Shown: positions 46,526-55,953, counted from the stretch's first letter. The stretch: 64,000 nucleotides of DNA from Rhizobium leguminosarum (GCF_001679785.1 NZ_CP016286.1:3470001-3534000); one strand, 5' to 3'. Notes: a model not told the origin generated them from the letters alone. A program made the numbers and translations.

Positions 46526-47713
46526 ATGAAAACCGACAACCAGCAGAAACTGCGCGCCGACCGCGTCTGGCTGAGCGAAGACGCCTGCGATCTCGATGAG
46601 TTTCGCGCCCTTGCGGAAAAGACGACAGCGCTTGCCGATTACCCCGCGGCGTCTGCGGTCGAAAAAAACGTGCTGATCTATGATAGCCGCAAGGTGATGA
46701 CGGCGGCTGCAACGCCAGAAGGCCGACGCGCCGTGTTGGCGGAAATCTGCGAGGCCTTCGGCGAGGGTCCTGGTGTCGTCGTGTTCAAGCGCGCTTACGA
46801 AGACACCGGCATCGTCGACCGCGCCAGCACGATCTTCGATGCGATCATCGAGGAACAGCACCGCACCTCGACCGGCGGTGGCGACCACTTCGCCAAGCCT
46901 GGCGCCAACGACCGTATCTGGAATTCGCTGGAAAAACATTGCCTCGCCGATCCGGCAAATTTCGCCGAATATTACGGCAACGCCATAGTCGCGCTGGCAA
47001 GCGAAGCCTGGCTCGGCCCGAGCTACCAGATGACGGCGCAGGTCAACCGCGTCAATCCGGGCGGTTCGGCGCAGTCGGCGCACCGCGACTACCATCTCGG
47101 CTTTCAGTCCTCAAAGGTGATCGAGCAGTTCCCGGCACATGTGCATCGGCTCTCGCCGGTGCTGACATTGCAGGGTGCGGTCGCCCATTGCGATATGCCG
47201 CTCGAAAGCGGCCCGACGCTCTTCCTGCCGCACAGCCAGACCTATGTGCCGGGCTATCTCGCGCTGAAGCGGCAGGAGTTCCGGGATTATTTTGAGACCA
47301 ACCATGTCCAGTTGCCGCTCGAAAAAGGCGACGTTGTCTTCTTCAATCCCGCCCTCTTCCACGCCGCCGGCACCAACCGCTCGGCCGACATCAAACGTGT
47401 CGCCAACCTCCTGCAGGTCTCCTCCGCCTTCGGCCGGGCAATGGAAACCGTCAACCGCGAGAGGATGAGCGCCAGGCTGTTTCCCGCCTTGAAGGCCTTG
47501 CAGGGAAGGCTCTCGCCTGACGAAATCGCCAACGCCGTCGCCGCCTGCGCCGAGGGCTACTCCTTCCCGACGAACCTCGACCGCGACCCGCCGCTCGGCG
47601 GACTGGCGCCGAAAACACAAGCGCAACTGATGCACGAGGCGTTGCGGGAAGGCTGGAGCGATGCAGCCTTTACGACAGCACTTGCCGAGCAGGCGGGCAA
47701 GAAGCTGAGCTGA
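46526..47713 (+). CDS. Phytanoyl-CoA dioxygenase family Fe(II)/2-oxoglutarate oxygenase
   Basis: 395 residues. The facial triad is visible as H186-X-D188 in AHRDYH and distal H279 in ALFHAAGT, with arginines R285/R291 placed to bind 2-oxoglutarate. Such enzymes hydroxylate or oxidatively cleave small molecules; no substrate can be assigned. It begins an operon with an SDR and an SMP-30 lactonase under a divergent LacI regulator, which suggests oxidation of a sugar, cyclitol or sugar-linked aglycone. The Shine-Dalgarno GAGGGAGGAG precedes the ATG. Confidence 0.87.
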   Translation: MKTDNQQKLRADRVWLSEDACDLDEFRALAEKTTALADYPAASAVEKNVLIYDSRKVMTAAATPEGRRAVLAEICEAFGEGPGVVVFKRAYEDTGIVDRASTIFDAIIEEQHRTSTGGGDHFAKPGANDRIWNSLEKHCLADPANFAEYYGNAIVALASEAWLGPSYQMTAQVNRVNPGGSAQSAHRDYHLGFQSSKVIEQFPAHVHRLSPVLTLQGAVAHCDMPLESGPTLFLPHSQTYVPGYLALKRQEFRDYFETNHVQLPLEKGDVVFFNPALFHAAGTNRSADIKRVANLLQVSSAFGRAMETVNRERMSARLFPALKALQGRLSPDEIANAVAACAEGYSFPTNLDRDPPLGGLAPKTQAQLMHEALREGWSDAAFTTALAEQAGKKLS

Positions 47714-47752
47714 TTTGGAAGCCTGAGCCTCTTACATCCGCACGGACATAAA

Positions 47753-47776
47753 AGCCTCCTGCCCCCGCGGGAGGCT
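47753..47776 (+). other. Stem-loop between dioxygenase and SDR genes
   Basis: AGCCTCC (47753-47759) pairs with GGAGGCT (47770-47776) around a 10-base loop, in the 94-bp gap. Only a weak T-run follows, so attenuation or mRNA stabilisation is more likely than full termination. Confidence 0.5.
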
Positions 47777-47807
47777 ATTCGCACATCATCACAATGGGAG
47801 GAACCAC

Positions 47808-48629
47808 ATGAGCACAGACCACGGCCGCCTCGACGGCAAGATCGCCATTGTCACCGGCGGCACGCAAGGATTGGGCGCGACCATCGCCCGCCTCTTCGCC
47901 GAACGCGGCGCGGAAGGCATCGTCATCTGCGGCCGCAACGAAGCCAAAGGTAAGGCAAAGGCGGCGGAGATTTCGGCTGCTACCGGCGCCAGGATCGTCT
48001 ACGTCAAAGCCGACCTCGGCAAGGTCGAGGATGCACAGCATGTCGTGCGCGCCTGTGACGAGACCTTCGGCCGCGTCGACGCGCTGGTCAACGCCGCCGC
48101 CATCACCGATCGCGGCACCATTCTCGATACCAGCCCGGAGCTCTTCGACGCCATGTTCGCCGTCAATGTGCGCGCGCCGTTTTTCCTGATGCAGGAAGCG
48201 ATAAAGGTCATGCGCCGGGAAAAGATCGAGGGCACCATCGTCAACATCGGCTCGATGTCGGCCAAAGCCGGCCAGCCCTTCATCGCCGCCTATTGTGCCT
48301 CCAAGGGCGCGCTGGAAACGCTGACGAAGAACACCGCTTATGCGCTCCTGCGCAACCGCATCCGCGTCAATGGTCTGAACATCGGCTGGATGGCCTCCGA
48401 AGGTGAGGACCGCATTCAGCGCGAATATCACGATGCCCCCGCCGACTGGCTGGAGAAGGCGGCGGCAAGCCAGCCCTTCGGCCGTCTCGTCGATCCGCAC
48501 GAGGTGGCGCGCGCCTGCGCTTACCTGTCGTCTTCCGAATCCGGCCTGATGACCGGCTCGGTCATCTGCTTCGACCAGTCGATCTGGGGCGCTTATGACG
48601 GCTCGCCGCATCCGGTCGCCGCCCTCTGA
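47808..48629 (+). CDS. Short-chain dehydrogenase/reductase
   Basis: 273 residues. TGGTQGLGATIA cofactor motif, catalytic IGSMS and YCASK. The usual NNAG is replaced by NAAA. Arg after the second strand (CGRNEAKG) suggests NADP(H) use (inference). Second gene of the LacI-controlled operon, so it probably acts on the dioxygenase product or the sugar that the SMP-30 lactonase then opens. Confidence 0.9.
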   Translation: MSTDHGRLDGKIAIVTGGTQGLGATIARLFAERGAEGIVICGRNEAKGKAKAAEISAATGARIVYVKADLGKVEDAQHVVRACDETFGRVDALVNAAAITDRGTILDTSPELFDAMFAVNVRAPFFLMQEAIKVMRREKIEGTIVNIGSMSAKAGQPFIAAYCASKGALETLTKNTAYALLRNRIRVNGLNIGWMASEGEDRIQREYHDAPADWLEKAAASQPFGRLVDPHEVARACAYLSSSESGLMTGSVICFDQSIWGAYDGSPHPVAAL

Positions 48630-48637
48630 CGAAACCG

Positions 48638-48664
48638 GAGCCCGGCATTTCCATCGCCGGGCTC
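48638..48664 (+). other. Stem-loop between SDR and SMP-30 genes
   Basis: GAGCCCGGC (48638-48646) and GCCGGGCTC (48656-48664) are perfect 9-bp arms, 9 bp after the SDR stop. A T-run (CTTTTTG) occurs only about 15 bp later. Confidence 0.55.
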
Positions 48665-48724
48665 TGGTACCTCCAGCTTTTTGCCGCTAGGAAAAGAACC
48701 GCAGCATTCAGGGAGGAAACTGGC

Positions 48725-49636
48725 ATGGGCGACAATCCGATTTATGAGATCCGCGACGAACGCTTCGGTGCAATGGTCATCGGCAGCGCCGGCCTCGAGG
48801 AGCTTTATTCCGGCTGCCGCTGGACGGAAGGTCCGGTCTGGTTTTCCGACCTGAACTGCCTTCTCTGGAGCGATATCCCGAATGAACGCATGATGCGCTG
48901 GACACCGGATGGTACGATCTCCGTCTTCCGCTCGCCCTCCAACTACGTCAACGGCAATACCCGCGATCGGCAGGGCCGGCTGGTCTCCTGCGAACATGGC
49001 GGCCGCCGTGTCACCCGCACCGAGACGGACGGCACCATCACCGTTCTCGCCGACAGCTACCAGGGCAAGCGGCTGAACTCGCCGAACGACGTCGTCGTGC
49101 ACTCCGACGGCGGGGTCTGGTTCACCGATCCGACCTACGGCATCCTGTCGGATTACGAGGGCCACAAGGCCGAGCCCGAGCAGCCGACGCGCAATGTCTA
49201 CCGGATCGACCCCGTAAGCGGCGCGGTCGACGCCGTCGTCGAGGATTTCATCCAGCCGAACGGCCTTGCCTTCTCGCCCGACGAGACGAAACTCTATATT
49301 GCCGATTCCGGCTCCGCAAAACATGAAGTGCCGCGCCATATCCGCGTTTTCGACGTCATCGACGGCGAACGGCTCGCGAACAGCCGCTATTTCTGCAGCC
49401 TCGATGTCGGCCATCCCGACGGCTTCCGTTTCGATGTCGCCGGCAATCTCTGGACGAGTGCCTCCGACGGCGTGCACTGCTTTTCGCCCGAAGGAACGCT
49501 GCTCGGCAAGATCAGGGTGCCGCAGACGGTGTCCAACCTCACCTTCGGCGGCCCCAAGAAAAACCGGCTCTTCATCACCGCGACGCGTTCGGTCTATTCG
49601 ATTTATATCAAGACGACCGGCGCACAATATCCATAG
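48725..49636 (+). CDS. SMP-30/gluconolactonase family protein
   Basis: 303 residues with the six-bladed propeller pattern: metal glutamate in TEGPVWF near the N-terminus, LNSPNDVVVHSDG, PNGLAFSPDE and a metal aspartate in the SP-DE / LYIADS region. It hydrolyses sugar lactones to aldonic acids. Third gene of the LacI-controlled operon. It could serve the SDR of this operon or the galactose dehydrogenase at 35316, which has no lactonase of its own nearby. It ends 1 bp before the convergent thuA-like gene. Confidence 0.92.
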   Translation: MGDNPIYEIRDERFGAMVIGSAGLEELYSGCRWTEGPVWFSDLNCLLWSDIPNERMMRWTPDGTISVFRSPSNYVNGNTRDRQGRLVSCEHGGRRVTRTETDGTITVLADSYQGKRLNSPNDVVVHSDGGVWFTDPTYGILSDYEGHKAEPEQPTRNVYRIDPVSGAVDAVVEDFIQPNGLAFSPDETKLYIADSGSAKHEVPRHIRVFDVIDGERLANSRYFCSLDVGHPDGFRFDVAGNLWTSASDGVHCFSPEGTLLGKIRVPQTVSNLTFGGPKKNRLFITATRSVYSIYIKTTGAQYP

Positions 49637-49637
49637 A

Positions 49638-50387
49638 TCAGGCCTTCGCTCTATCGGGGCGGCCGTGCAGCGGCTCGGCCCGGTGCCAGTTTTCCAGGAT
49701 GCGGCCATCGGTGTGTTTCTGCCGCGCCCAGCGGATGCCGTTCGAGATCACCTTATGCACGGTCTTGTCGTGATAGATCGGGTAGGTCTCGTGGCCGGGG
49801 CTGAAAAAGAAGATGCGCCCACGCCCGCGCTGGAAGGTGCAGCCGCTGCGGAACACTTCGCCGCCGGAATACCAGGAAATGAACACCAGCTCGTCCGGCT
49901 GCGGAATACCGAAGGGCTCGCCATACATTTCCGAGGCATTGACCTCGAAATAGGGCGGCAGCCCCTCGGCGATCGGATGCGAGGGATTGACCACCCAGAC
50001 GCGCTCCAGGTCGCCATCAGGCGTCTCGCGCCAGGACAGGTTGGCATTGGTGCCCATCAGCCGGCGGAAGAGCTTGGAATGATGGCCGGAATGCAGGACC
50101 AGCAGGCCCATGCCCTTCAGCACGCGCTGCTGCACGCGGTCGATCAGCCCGTCGCTGACTTCCTCATGCGCCATATGCCCCCACCAGAGCAGCACGTCGG
50201 TATCATTGAGCACGGAATCCGGCAGCCCTTCATCCGGATCATCCAGCGTGCCGCGGCGAATTTCGAAATCGGCATGGGCAATGCCTGACGCGATCGCTCC
50301 GTCGATACGATCAGGGTAGATCTCCTGAACTTGCCTGTGGAGCTGCTCGTGGCGTCCCTCGTTCCAGATGGTGACCTTGATTGTCAT
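49638..50387 (-). CDS. ThuA family protein
   Basis: 249 residues with the ThuA class I glutamine-amidotransferase-like fold (VTIWNEGRHEQ, LLWWGHMAHEEV, GLLVLHSGHHSKLF, FFFSPGHETYP). In Sinorhizobium ThuA works with the Gfo/Idh-type ThuB in trehalose/sucrose utilisation, where 3-keto-disaccharides are involved. Here it is the last gene of an ABC importer operon, and a Gfo/Idh protein is divergent from that operon. ATG 50387 follows GAGGA. Its reaction is not settled. Confidence 0.92.
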   Translation of the reverse strand: MTIKVTIWNEGRHEQLHRQVQEIYPDRIDGAIASGIAHADFEIRRGTLDDPDEGLPDSVLNDTDVLLWWGHMAHEEVSDGLIDRVQQRVLKGMGLLVLHSGHHSKLFRRLMGTNANLSWRETPDGDLERVWVVNPSHPIAEGLPPYFEVNASEMYGEPFGIPQPDELVFISWYSGGEVFRSGCTFQRGRGRIFFFSPGHETYPIYHDKTVHKVISNGIRWARQKHTDGRILENWHRAEPLHGRPDRAKA

Positions 50388-50444
50388 GGCATTCCTCAAT
50401 GTCTAGGCTTTGATGTTTAGGTCTTGATGTGTCGGGCAAAATTG

Positions 50445-51527
50445 TCAGGCGGTTGCCGGACGAATGACCCGGCCGGCGGAATCGAACAGATGGCAGGCGG
50501 CGGGATCGGCCGTCAGCGACACGCGATCACCCGGCCGCACCGCGATATCGCCCTCGGCGCGCACGACGATCGGCTGCTCCTGCGAGCCGACGGTCATGTA
50601 GGTCTCGACGCCGAGGCGCTCGACGATGACGACTTCGGCGGTAAAGTGGTCCTGGCCCTCGGCTGCGATCTTCAGATGCTCCGGCCGGATACCGAGCTTG
50701 GCCTCGCCCTGCGGCACCGCGCCGTTGGCATCGGCGAGATCGAGCGAAAGCCCGATCGGACTGTCGAGATGCACCTTGCCGGCCGCGGGCCGCGTTATCG
50801 TGACGGGAATGACGTTCATCTTCGGCGAGCCGATGAAGGTCGCGACGAATTCGTTGTCCGGCGCATGGTAGAGCGACATCGGCGCACCCTCTTGTGCCAC
50901 CACGCCCTTGTTCAGCACGACGATGCGGTCCGCCATCGTCATCGCCTCCACCTGGTCGTGGGTGACGTAGACGACCGTCGCTTTCAGCTCACGATGCAGG
51001 CGCTGCAGCTCGGCGCGCATCTGCACGCGCAGCGCCGAATCGAGGTTCGACAGCGGCTCGTCGAACAGGATCAGCGCCGGCTTCTTGATGATGGCGCGGC
51101 CGATCGCCACGCGCTGGCGTTGGCCGCCGGAAAGGGCGGCCGGGCGGCGGTCGAGATAGTCGGTAAGCTGCAGGATTTCGGCGACACCCTCCACCTGCCG
51201 GCGGATCTCCGCCTCCGGGACCTTCTTCAGGCTGAGCGAGAAGCCGATATTTTCGGCAACGCTCATATGCGGATAGAGTGCATAGGACTGGAATACCATG
51301 GCGATGCCGCGCTTGTCAGGCGGTACGTCGTTGATGCGCTTGCCGTTGAGGATGAGGTCACCGTCGTCGATGCCTTCGAGGCCGGCGATCATCCGCAGCA
51401 GCGTGGACTTGCCGCAGCCGGACGGACCGACGAAAACCGCGAATTCGCCATCTTCCACGGTGATGTCGACGCCCTTGATGACCTCGAGCGCGCCGTAGAA
51501 TTTGCGAACGTTTCTGAGATTGATCAT
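50445..51527 (-). CDS. Sugar ABC transporter ATP-binding protein (CUT1)
   Basis: 360 residues. Walker [10 protein letters not shown], signature LSGGQRQR, Walker [14 protein letters not shown]-loop THDQVEA, and a full MalK-like C-terminal regulatory domain (about 240-360). It serves the two permeases directly upstream and is followed by the ThuA-like gene 57 bp on. Confidence 0.95.
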   Translation of the reverse strand: MINLRNVRKFYGALEVIKGVDITVEDGEFAVFVGPSGCGKSTLLRMIAGLEGIDDGDLILNGKRINDVPPDKRGIAMVFQSYALYPHMSVAENIGFSLSLKKVPEAEIRRQVEGVAEILQLTDYLDRRPAALSGGQRQRVAIGRAIIKKPALILFDEPLSNLDSALRVQMRAELQRLHRELKATVVYVTHDQVEAMTMADRIVVLNKGVVAQEGAPMSLYHAPDNEFVATFIGSPKMNVIPVTITRPAAGKVHLDSPIGLSLDLADANGAVPQGEAKLGIRPEHLKIAAEGQDHFTAEVVIVERLGVETYMTVGSQEQPIVVRAEGDIAVRPGDRVSLTADPAACHLFDSAGRVIRPATA

Positions 51528-51546
51528 CTGTTTCTCTTTCTTGATC

Positions 51547-52458
51547 TCAGCCCTTCACGCCGCCCGAAAACGTCTGGACGAGGAAGCGCCGCGCAAAACC
51601 GAAGGCGACGACGGCGGGCAGCAGATAGATGAATGCCAGCGCCGTCAGCAGGCCGTAATCGATCTCGTTGATGCGCAGGAAGGCGCGGAAAAGACCGAGC
51701 GGCAGCGTCTGCAGCTCCGGCGACGACAGGAAGATCAGCGGCAGCAGGAAATCGCCCCAGGCCGACATGAAGGCGAACAGCCCGGCAGCGGCAAGCCCGG
51801 GCAGCGCCAGCGGGATCAACACCCGGCGGATGCGCTGGATGAGTGTCGCCCCATCCATCAGCGCCGCCTCCTCGTAGTCCTTCGGCAGCCCGTCGAAGAA
51901 GGTCTTCATGATCCAGAGCGCCAGCGGCAATTGCATTGTCGCAAGCACCAAGATCAGCCCGAGATACCCGTCGATGAAGCCGGTCCAGCGCATGATGTCG
52001 CGGGTATAGCTGCCGAAGATCGGCCGCAGCAGCGCCGCCTCCGCATTGTTCAGCGTCAGCAGGAACTTGTAGAGCGGCACGATAAGTGCGGTCGGCGGCA
52101 GCACGCGGATGAGCAGGATTGCGTAGAGGAAGGGTAGCTTCCACCATGCCCGGGTGCGCGACAGCGCATAACCGCCGAGCCCCGAAAGCACCATGACGAG
52201 CAGCGTCGCGCTAGCGACCACGAAGAGCGAGTTGAACAGCCACTTCGCCCCGTCCTCCTTGGTAAAAACCCTGATATAGTTGGCGAAGGTCCACTGTTCC
52301 GGCCAGCGCAGGAAGAGCTGGGCATTGCCGTCGAACGAGGCGATCAGCACCCAGAAAAAGGGTATCGCGCAGAAGATCGAGATCAGCGACAGGATCGCAT
52401 AGGCGATGAGATCGGATCGACCCTTGTTTGCAGTTTCGCTTGGGGAAACGACGGCCAT
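51547..52458 (-). CDS. Sugar ABC transporter permease 2 (CUT1, MalG-type)
   Basis: 303 residues, six predicted helices, EAA loop EAALMDGATLIQRIRRVLIP at about 215. The C-terminus FSGGVKG is typical of MalG-type permeases. It starts 1 bp after the preceding permease stop. Confidence 0.93.
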   Translation of the reverse strand: MAVVSPSETANKGRSDLIAYAILSLISIFCAIPFFWVLIASFDGNAQLFLRWPEQWTFANYIRVFTKEDGAKWLFNSLFVVASATLLVMVLSGLGGYALSRTRAWWKLPFLYAILLIRVLPPTALIVPLYKFLLTLNNAEAALLRPIFGSYTRDIMRWTGFIDGYLGLILVLATMQLPLALWIMKTFFDGLPKDYEEAALMDGATLIQRIRRVLIPLALPGLAAAGLFAFMSAWGDFLLPLIFLSSPELQTLPLGLFRAFLRINEIDYGLLTALAFIYLLPAVVAFGFARRFLVQTFSGGVKG

Positions 52459-52459
52459 G

Positions 52460-53305
52460 TCAAACCTCCACCTTCATAGCCCGGACATAGGCGATGCCTA
52501 ATATCAGCGAGATGACGAGCGCGACGACGGCGACCGCAGCACCATAACCCAGCTGGAACGACGTGAAGGACTGGTTGTAGATATAGATGCTGACGACCTC
52601 GGTCGCCCCGCCCGGCCCGCCGCGCGTCAGCGCATAGACGAGGCCGAAGACGGCGATGGTGGAGACAGCCGAGATCAGCATATAGAGCAGGATCGTCGGC
52701 ATCATCAGCGGCAGGGTGATGCGGCGGAACATCTGCGACGGGGTGGCGCCGTCCATGCGCGCCGCCTCGTAGATCTCCGCTGGAATGGTGCTGAGGCCGG
52801 CCGTCAGCAGGATCATCGCCGTGGCGATGCCGCGCCAGGTGTTGACGACGATGATCATCGACAGCGGGAAGACCTGCAGCCAGTCGGCCGGCGTGATGCC
52901 GAAAAAACTGACGATGCGGCTGAGTGTGGCATTGTCGCCGCCTGCCAGCATCGAGATCCACATGAAACCGGCGACGACCTCAGGGGCTGCATTCGGCAAC
53001 AGGATGATCGACGAAAACACCCGCCGAAAGCGGATCGGTCGGCGCAGCGCAATTGCCGAGATCAGGCCGAACACGAACTGGCCGATCACCGCCGAACCGA
53101 TGACGAAGACGAAGGTGACGAGCAGCGAATTCCAGAACTTCGCGTCGTTGAAAAGCCGCGTGTAATTCCTGAAACCAACGAAACGGGGCCGAAGGGCCGC
53201 GGCCCCGGTCAGCGCCTCGTTGGTGAAGCTCAGATAGATCGAATAGAGGGCCGGATAGATGACGAAGGCCAGAAGCAGCACCAGCGAGGGCAGATCAGCA
53301 GCCAT
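52460..53305 (-). CDS. Sugar ABC transporter permease 1 (CUT1, MalF-type), probable frameshift at the N-terminus
   Basis: 281 residues from ATG 53305, with the EAA loop EAARMDGATPSQMFRRITLP. ATG 53305 has no ribosome-binding site. An ATG at 53343 opens another frame reading MARNSHEKRAERQWLLIC, and one extra base at 53288-53290 would join it to PSLVLLLAFVIYPALYS, the standard N-terminus and TM1 of this family. So the natural gene probably starts at 53343 and has lost one base in a C-run (mutation or sequence error). Internal initiation could still give a protein with all six helices. Confidence 0.85.
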   Translation of the reverse strand: MAADLPSLVLLLAFVIYPALYSIYLSFTNEALTGAAALRPRFVGFRNYTRLFNDAKFWNSLLVTFVFVIGSAVIGQFVFGLISAIALRRPIRFRRVFSSIILLPNAAPEVVAGFMWISMLAGGDNATLSRIVSFFGITPADWLQVFPLSMIIVVNTWRGIATAMILLTAGLSTIPAEIYEAARMDGATPSQMFRRITLPLMMPTILLYMLISAVSTIAVFGLVYALTRGGPGGATEVVSIYIYNQSFTSFQLGYGAAVAVVALVISLILGIAYVRAMKVEV

Positions 53306-53395
53306 TGCCGCTCGGCGCGCTTTTCATGAGAGTTTCGGGCCATGGAAGCTCACAAACCTTATCGATGGAACCGGCTTATCGAATGAAAGTGGGAA

Positions 53396-53418
53396 GACGC
53401 GGGCGTTGGCGCCGCGTC
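53396..53418 (-). other. Stem-loop between binding-protein and permease genes
   Basis: GACGCGG (53396-53402) pairs with CCGCGTC (53412-53418) around a 9-base loop, 32 bp after the binding-protein stop. No U-tract. Confidence 0.5.
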
Positions 53419-53449
53419 CCCGTCGTGGCGGAAGAGAGGGTGCCGGAGC

Positions 53450-54742
53450 TTACTTGACCATGTCGTCGCCGAGCGTTTCCTTGACGTAGTCGACAAGGAT
53501 CTTCTGGGCGCCGGCGGCATCGGTTTCCTTGCGCAGCAGCGCTTCGGTGGCGCGCGCGACACCTTCCGAGACCGTACCGAAACCGGAGGCCTGCTTCAGG
53601 AAGACGCCGTTCCCGGCCGCGGCATGGATCGGAACCAGTTCCGTCAGCTTCTGGAACTCGGCATTGTCAGCCGCATCCTTGCTGGCCGGGATGTTGCCGA
53701 TGCGGGCGGCGTAGGAAACCTGCGTCTCGATCGAGCCGATCTCCATCAGCGCCTTGATCGCCAGTTCCGTATTGTCTGACTTGGAATTGACGGCCCACGG
53801 CGCAGCGAGATTGGCAAGCACATACTGGCCGCTGCTCTGGCCGGGAACCGTCCAGGTGCCGACCACCTTCGTCACGTCAGGGATCGGGTTCTTGCTTTCG
53901 CGACCCCAATCGAAAATATAGCACCAGGAGCCGCAGGTGGTCGCGGCGAGCTTGCCTTCCGGGAACATCTGGTACTTCGGCACGACCCAGGGCTCGGGCC
54001 CGAGCAACGGCTGCGTCGGCATCAGATCCTTGTCGATCAGTTCCTTGTAGACGTTGAAGACATCCTTGATGCCTTCGCCATTCAGATCGAGCTTGCCGTC
54101 GGCATCGACCAGCTGCGGCGTCTTGGAACCGACGAGCAGGTGCTGGAAGCCTTCGTCGAAGGCGCCGCTTCCCCAGGAAACGCCGGCCGGAAAGAGTAGG
54201 CCGTAGGCGCCGGTCTTCTGCTTGATCTCGGCCGCGCGGTCGAGAAGTTCCTGCCAGGTCTTCGGCTGCTCGGTGGAGATGCCGGCTTTTTCGAGAACGT
54301 CCTTGCGGTAATAGATTTCCTGAATGCCGAGCATGAACGGCATCACATAGGTTTCGCCATCCGGGCTGACGGCAAGCTCCTTGGCGACGTCATAAAGGTT
54401 GGCGTAGCCGTCCCAGGCCTTGAACTCCTTGGTAACAGGCGCGAGGTAACCGGCTTCCACCATGTCGGCGACGGCAGCCGTCGTCGGGATGGAGAACAGG
54501 TCGGGCGCGTTGCCGGCGCCGAGCTCGGTCAGGAGCTTGGTCAGATAATCCTTGTCGGGTGCCGGATATTCGATGACCTCGACGGTGACGCCATATTTCT
54601 TTTCGATCCGCTCGACCGTCGACTTCATCGCATCGATGCCGGCCTGACCATGATTTGCAATTCGGATTGTTTCTGCCTGTGCCAGCGTCGAAACCGCGCT
54701 CAGCAGAATGGCGCATAGGCCGCCAAGAACCATTTTCTTCAA
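53450..54742 (-). CDS. Sugar ABC transporter substrate-binding protein (CUT1)
   Basis: 430 residues with a signal peptide (MVLGGLCAILLSAVSTLAQA). TTG 54742 is chosen because GGGAGGA lies 7 bp upstream; the ATG three codons later is 16 bp from it. The sequence contains FPAGVSWGSGAF and LLGPEPWVVPKYQMFPEGK. Family is the general sugar-binding group 1; the substrate is unknown. First gene of the island's importer operon (binding protein, two permeases, ATPase, ThuA), divergent from the Gfo/Idh gene. Confidence 0.92.
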   Translation of the reverse strand: MKKMVLGGLCAILLSAVSTLAQAETIRIANHGQAGIDAMKSTVERIEKKYGVTVEVIEYPAPDKDYLTKLLTELGAGNAPDLFSIPTTAAVADMVEAGYLAPVTKEFKAWDGYANLYDVAKELAVSPDGETYVMPFMLGIQEIYYRKDVLEKAGISTEQPKTWQELLDRAAEIKQKTGAYGLLFPAGVSWGSGAFDEGFQHLLVGSKTPQLVDADGKLDLNGEGIKDVFNVYKELIDKDLMPTQPLLGPEPWVVPKYQMFPEGKLAATTCGSWCYIFDWGRESKNPIPDVTKVVGTWTVPGQSSGQYVLANLAAPWAVNSKSDNTELAIKALMEIGSIETQVSYAARIGNIPASKDAADNAEFQKLTELVPIHAAAGNGVFLKQASGFGTVSEGVARATEALLRKETDAAGAQKILVDYVKETLGDDMVK

Positions 54743-54945
54743 CGGAAGTCCTCCCTTTTGTAGAGACACGGCGCCCTCCAGCACCGGTCGTGAAAATGTA
54801 CACGCATTCCAAATACTGACAAGACGGTTTTTTAAAAGATTCGCGCTCAAGTTTTAATATGCTGATTTTACTTATTTATTTATATATTGCTATCACCATA
54901 CCGTTTGTGTAATCGTGTGCACAGTATATTCAGGGAGGAATTTTC
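54743..54945. promoter_or_regulatory. Divergent promoter region of the importer and Gfo/Idh operons
   Basis: 203 bp with a pronounced AT-rich core (54835-54900), where both promoters probably lie. CGTGTACA (minus strand, near 54797) and CGTGTGCACA (54914-54923, with the palindrome TGTGCACA) are related elements on either side and could be LacI operators. No exact long dyad is present. Confidence 0.4.
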
Positions 54946-55953
54946 ATGACTAGGAAATTGCGCCTCGGCGTCATCGGCGCTGGCTTGAAGGCGGCGGAAT
55001 ATGCCGAGAGCTGGGTCAAGATGCCGGAGATCGAATTTGCTTCACTCGCCGACACCACGGCGGCGTCGCGCCAGCGCCTGATCGACGTCTGCCTCGCCGC
55101 CGGCGCACCCGAACCGAAGGGCTTCGAGGATTATCGCCAGATGCTTGCCGAATGCCGGGGCGAACTCGACATCGTCTACGTCTCGACCCCGCACGCCTTC
55201 CATGCCGAGCAGGCAACCACCGTCGCCGAGGCCGGCCTCGACCTCTTCCTGGAAAAGCCGATGGTGACGACGGTTGCTGAGGCCGAGAGGCTGATCGCCG
55301 CACAGAAAAAGAGCGGCGTCACCATCGTCACCGCCTTCCAGGGCGGCCTGTCGCCGCTGGTGCTCGACACGCGCCGGCGGGCGCTCGCCGGCGAATTCGG
55401 CGAGCTGATCGCCATATCGGGCATGATCTGGGAAAGCTGGTCGTCCAATTATGACGGCCACTGGAAGCAGCAGCCTGACATCTCCGGCGGCGGCTTCATG
55501 TTCGATACCGGCGCCCATATGATGAACACCGTCTGCCTGCTCGCCAATTCCGATTTCGACAGCGTCTCGGCCTATATGAACAATCACGGCAGACAGGTCG
55601 ATATTGCCACCGCCGTCTCCGCCCGGCTGAAGAACGGCGCGCTGGTGACACTGACGGCCGCCGGCGAAGGCCCTCCGGGCTGCGCCTCCTACATCACCTT
55701 CTTCTATTCGAAGGCGATCGTGCGCATCGACGCCTGGGGCGGCTGGCGCGAGATCAGTGTCGGCCGTACCGCCGAGCCGCGCGAGGAAGCCGAGATTCTC
55801 GGCAACCCGATGAAGAATTTCCTCGCCATTCGCGAGGGAAAGATGGAAAACTCCGGCTCCGTTGAAATGGGCCTCAGATTCGCTAGGCTATGGGATGCAA
55901 TTAAGGAATCGGCAGCGGCCGACGGCGCTTCCGTCAGGATCGTCGCCCAATAG
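54946..55953 (+). CDS. Gfo/Idh/MocA family oxidoreductase
   Basis: 335 residues. Rossmann start LGVIGAGLKAAEYAES, the conserved EKPMVTTVAEAERL, and a C-terminal alpha/beta domain. Such enzymes oxidise sugars or cyclitols with NAD(P)+; with ThuA a 3-dehydrogenase role (ThuB-like) is plausible. It lies 9 bp upstream of a lacI gene, then a GH2 gene, and is divergent from the importer. A strong GGGAGGAA site precedes the ATG. Confidence 0.91.
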   Translation: MTRKLRLGVIGAGLKAAEYAESWVKMPEIEFASLADTTAASRQRLIDVCLAAGAPEPKGFEDYRQMLAECRGELDIVYVSTPHAFHAEQATTVAEAGLDLFLEKPMVTTVAEAERLIAAQKKSGVTIVTAFQGGLSPLVLDTRRRALAGEFGELIAISGMIWESWSSNYDGHWKQQPDISGGGFMFDTGAHMMNTVCLLANSDFDSVSAYMNNHGRQVDIATAVSARLKNGALVTLTAAGEGPPGCASYITFFYSKAIVRIDAWGGWREISVGRTAEPREEAEILGNPMKNFLAIREGKMENSGSVEMGLRFARLWDAIKESAAADGASVRIVAQ

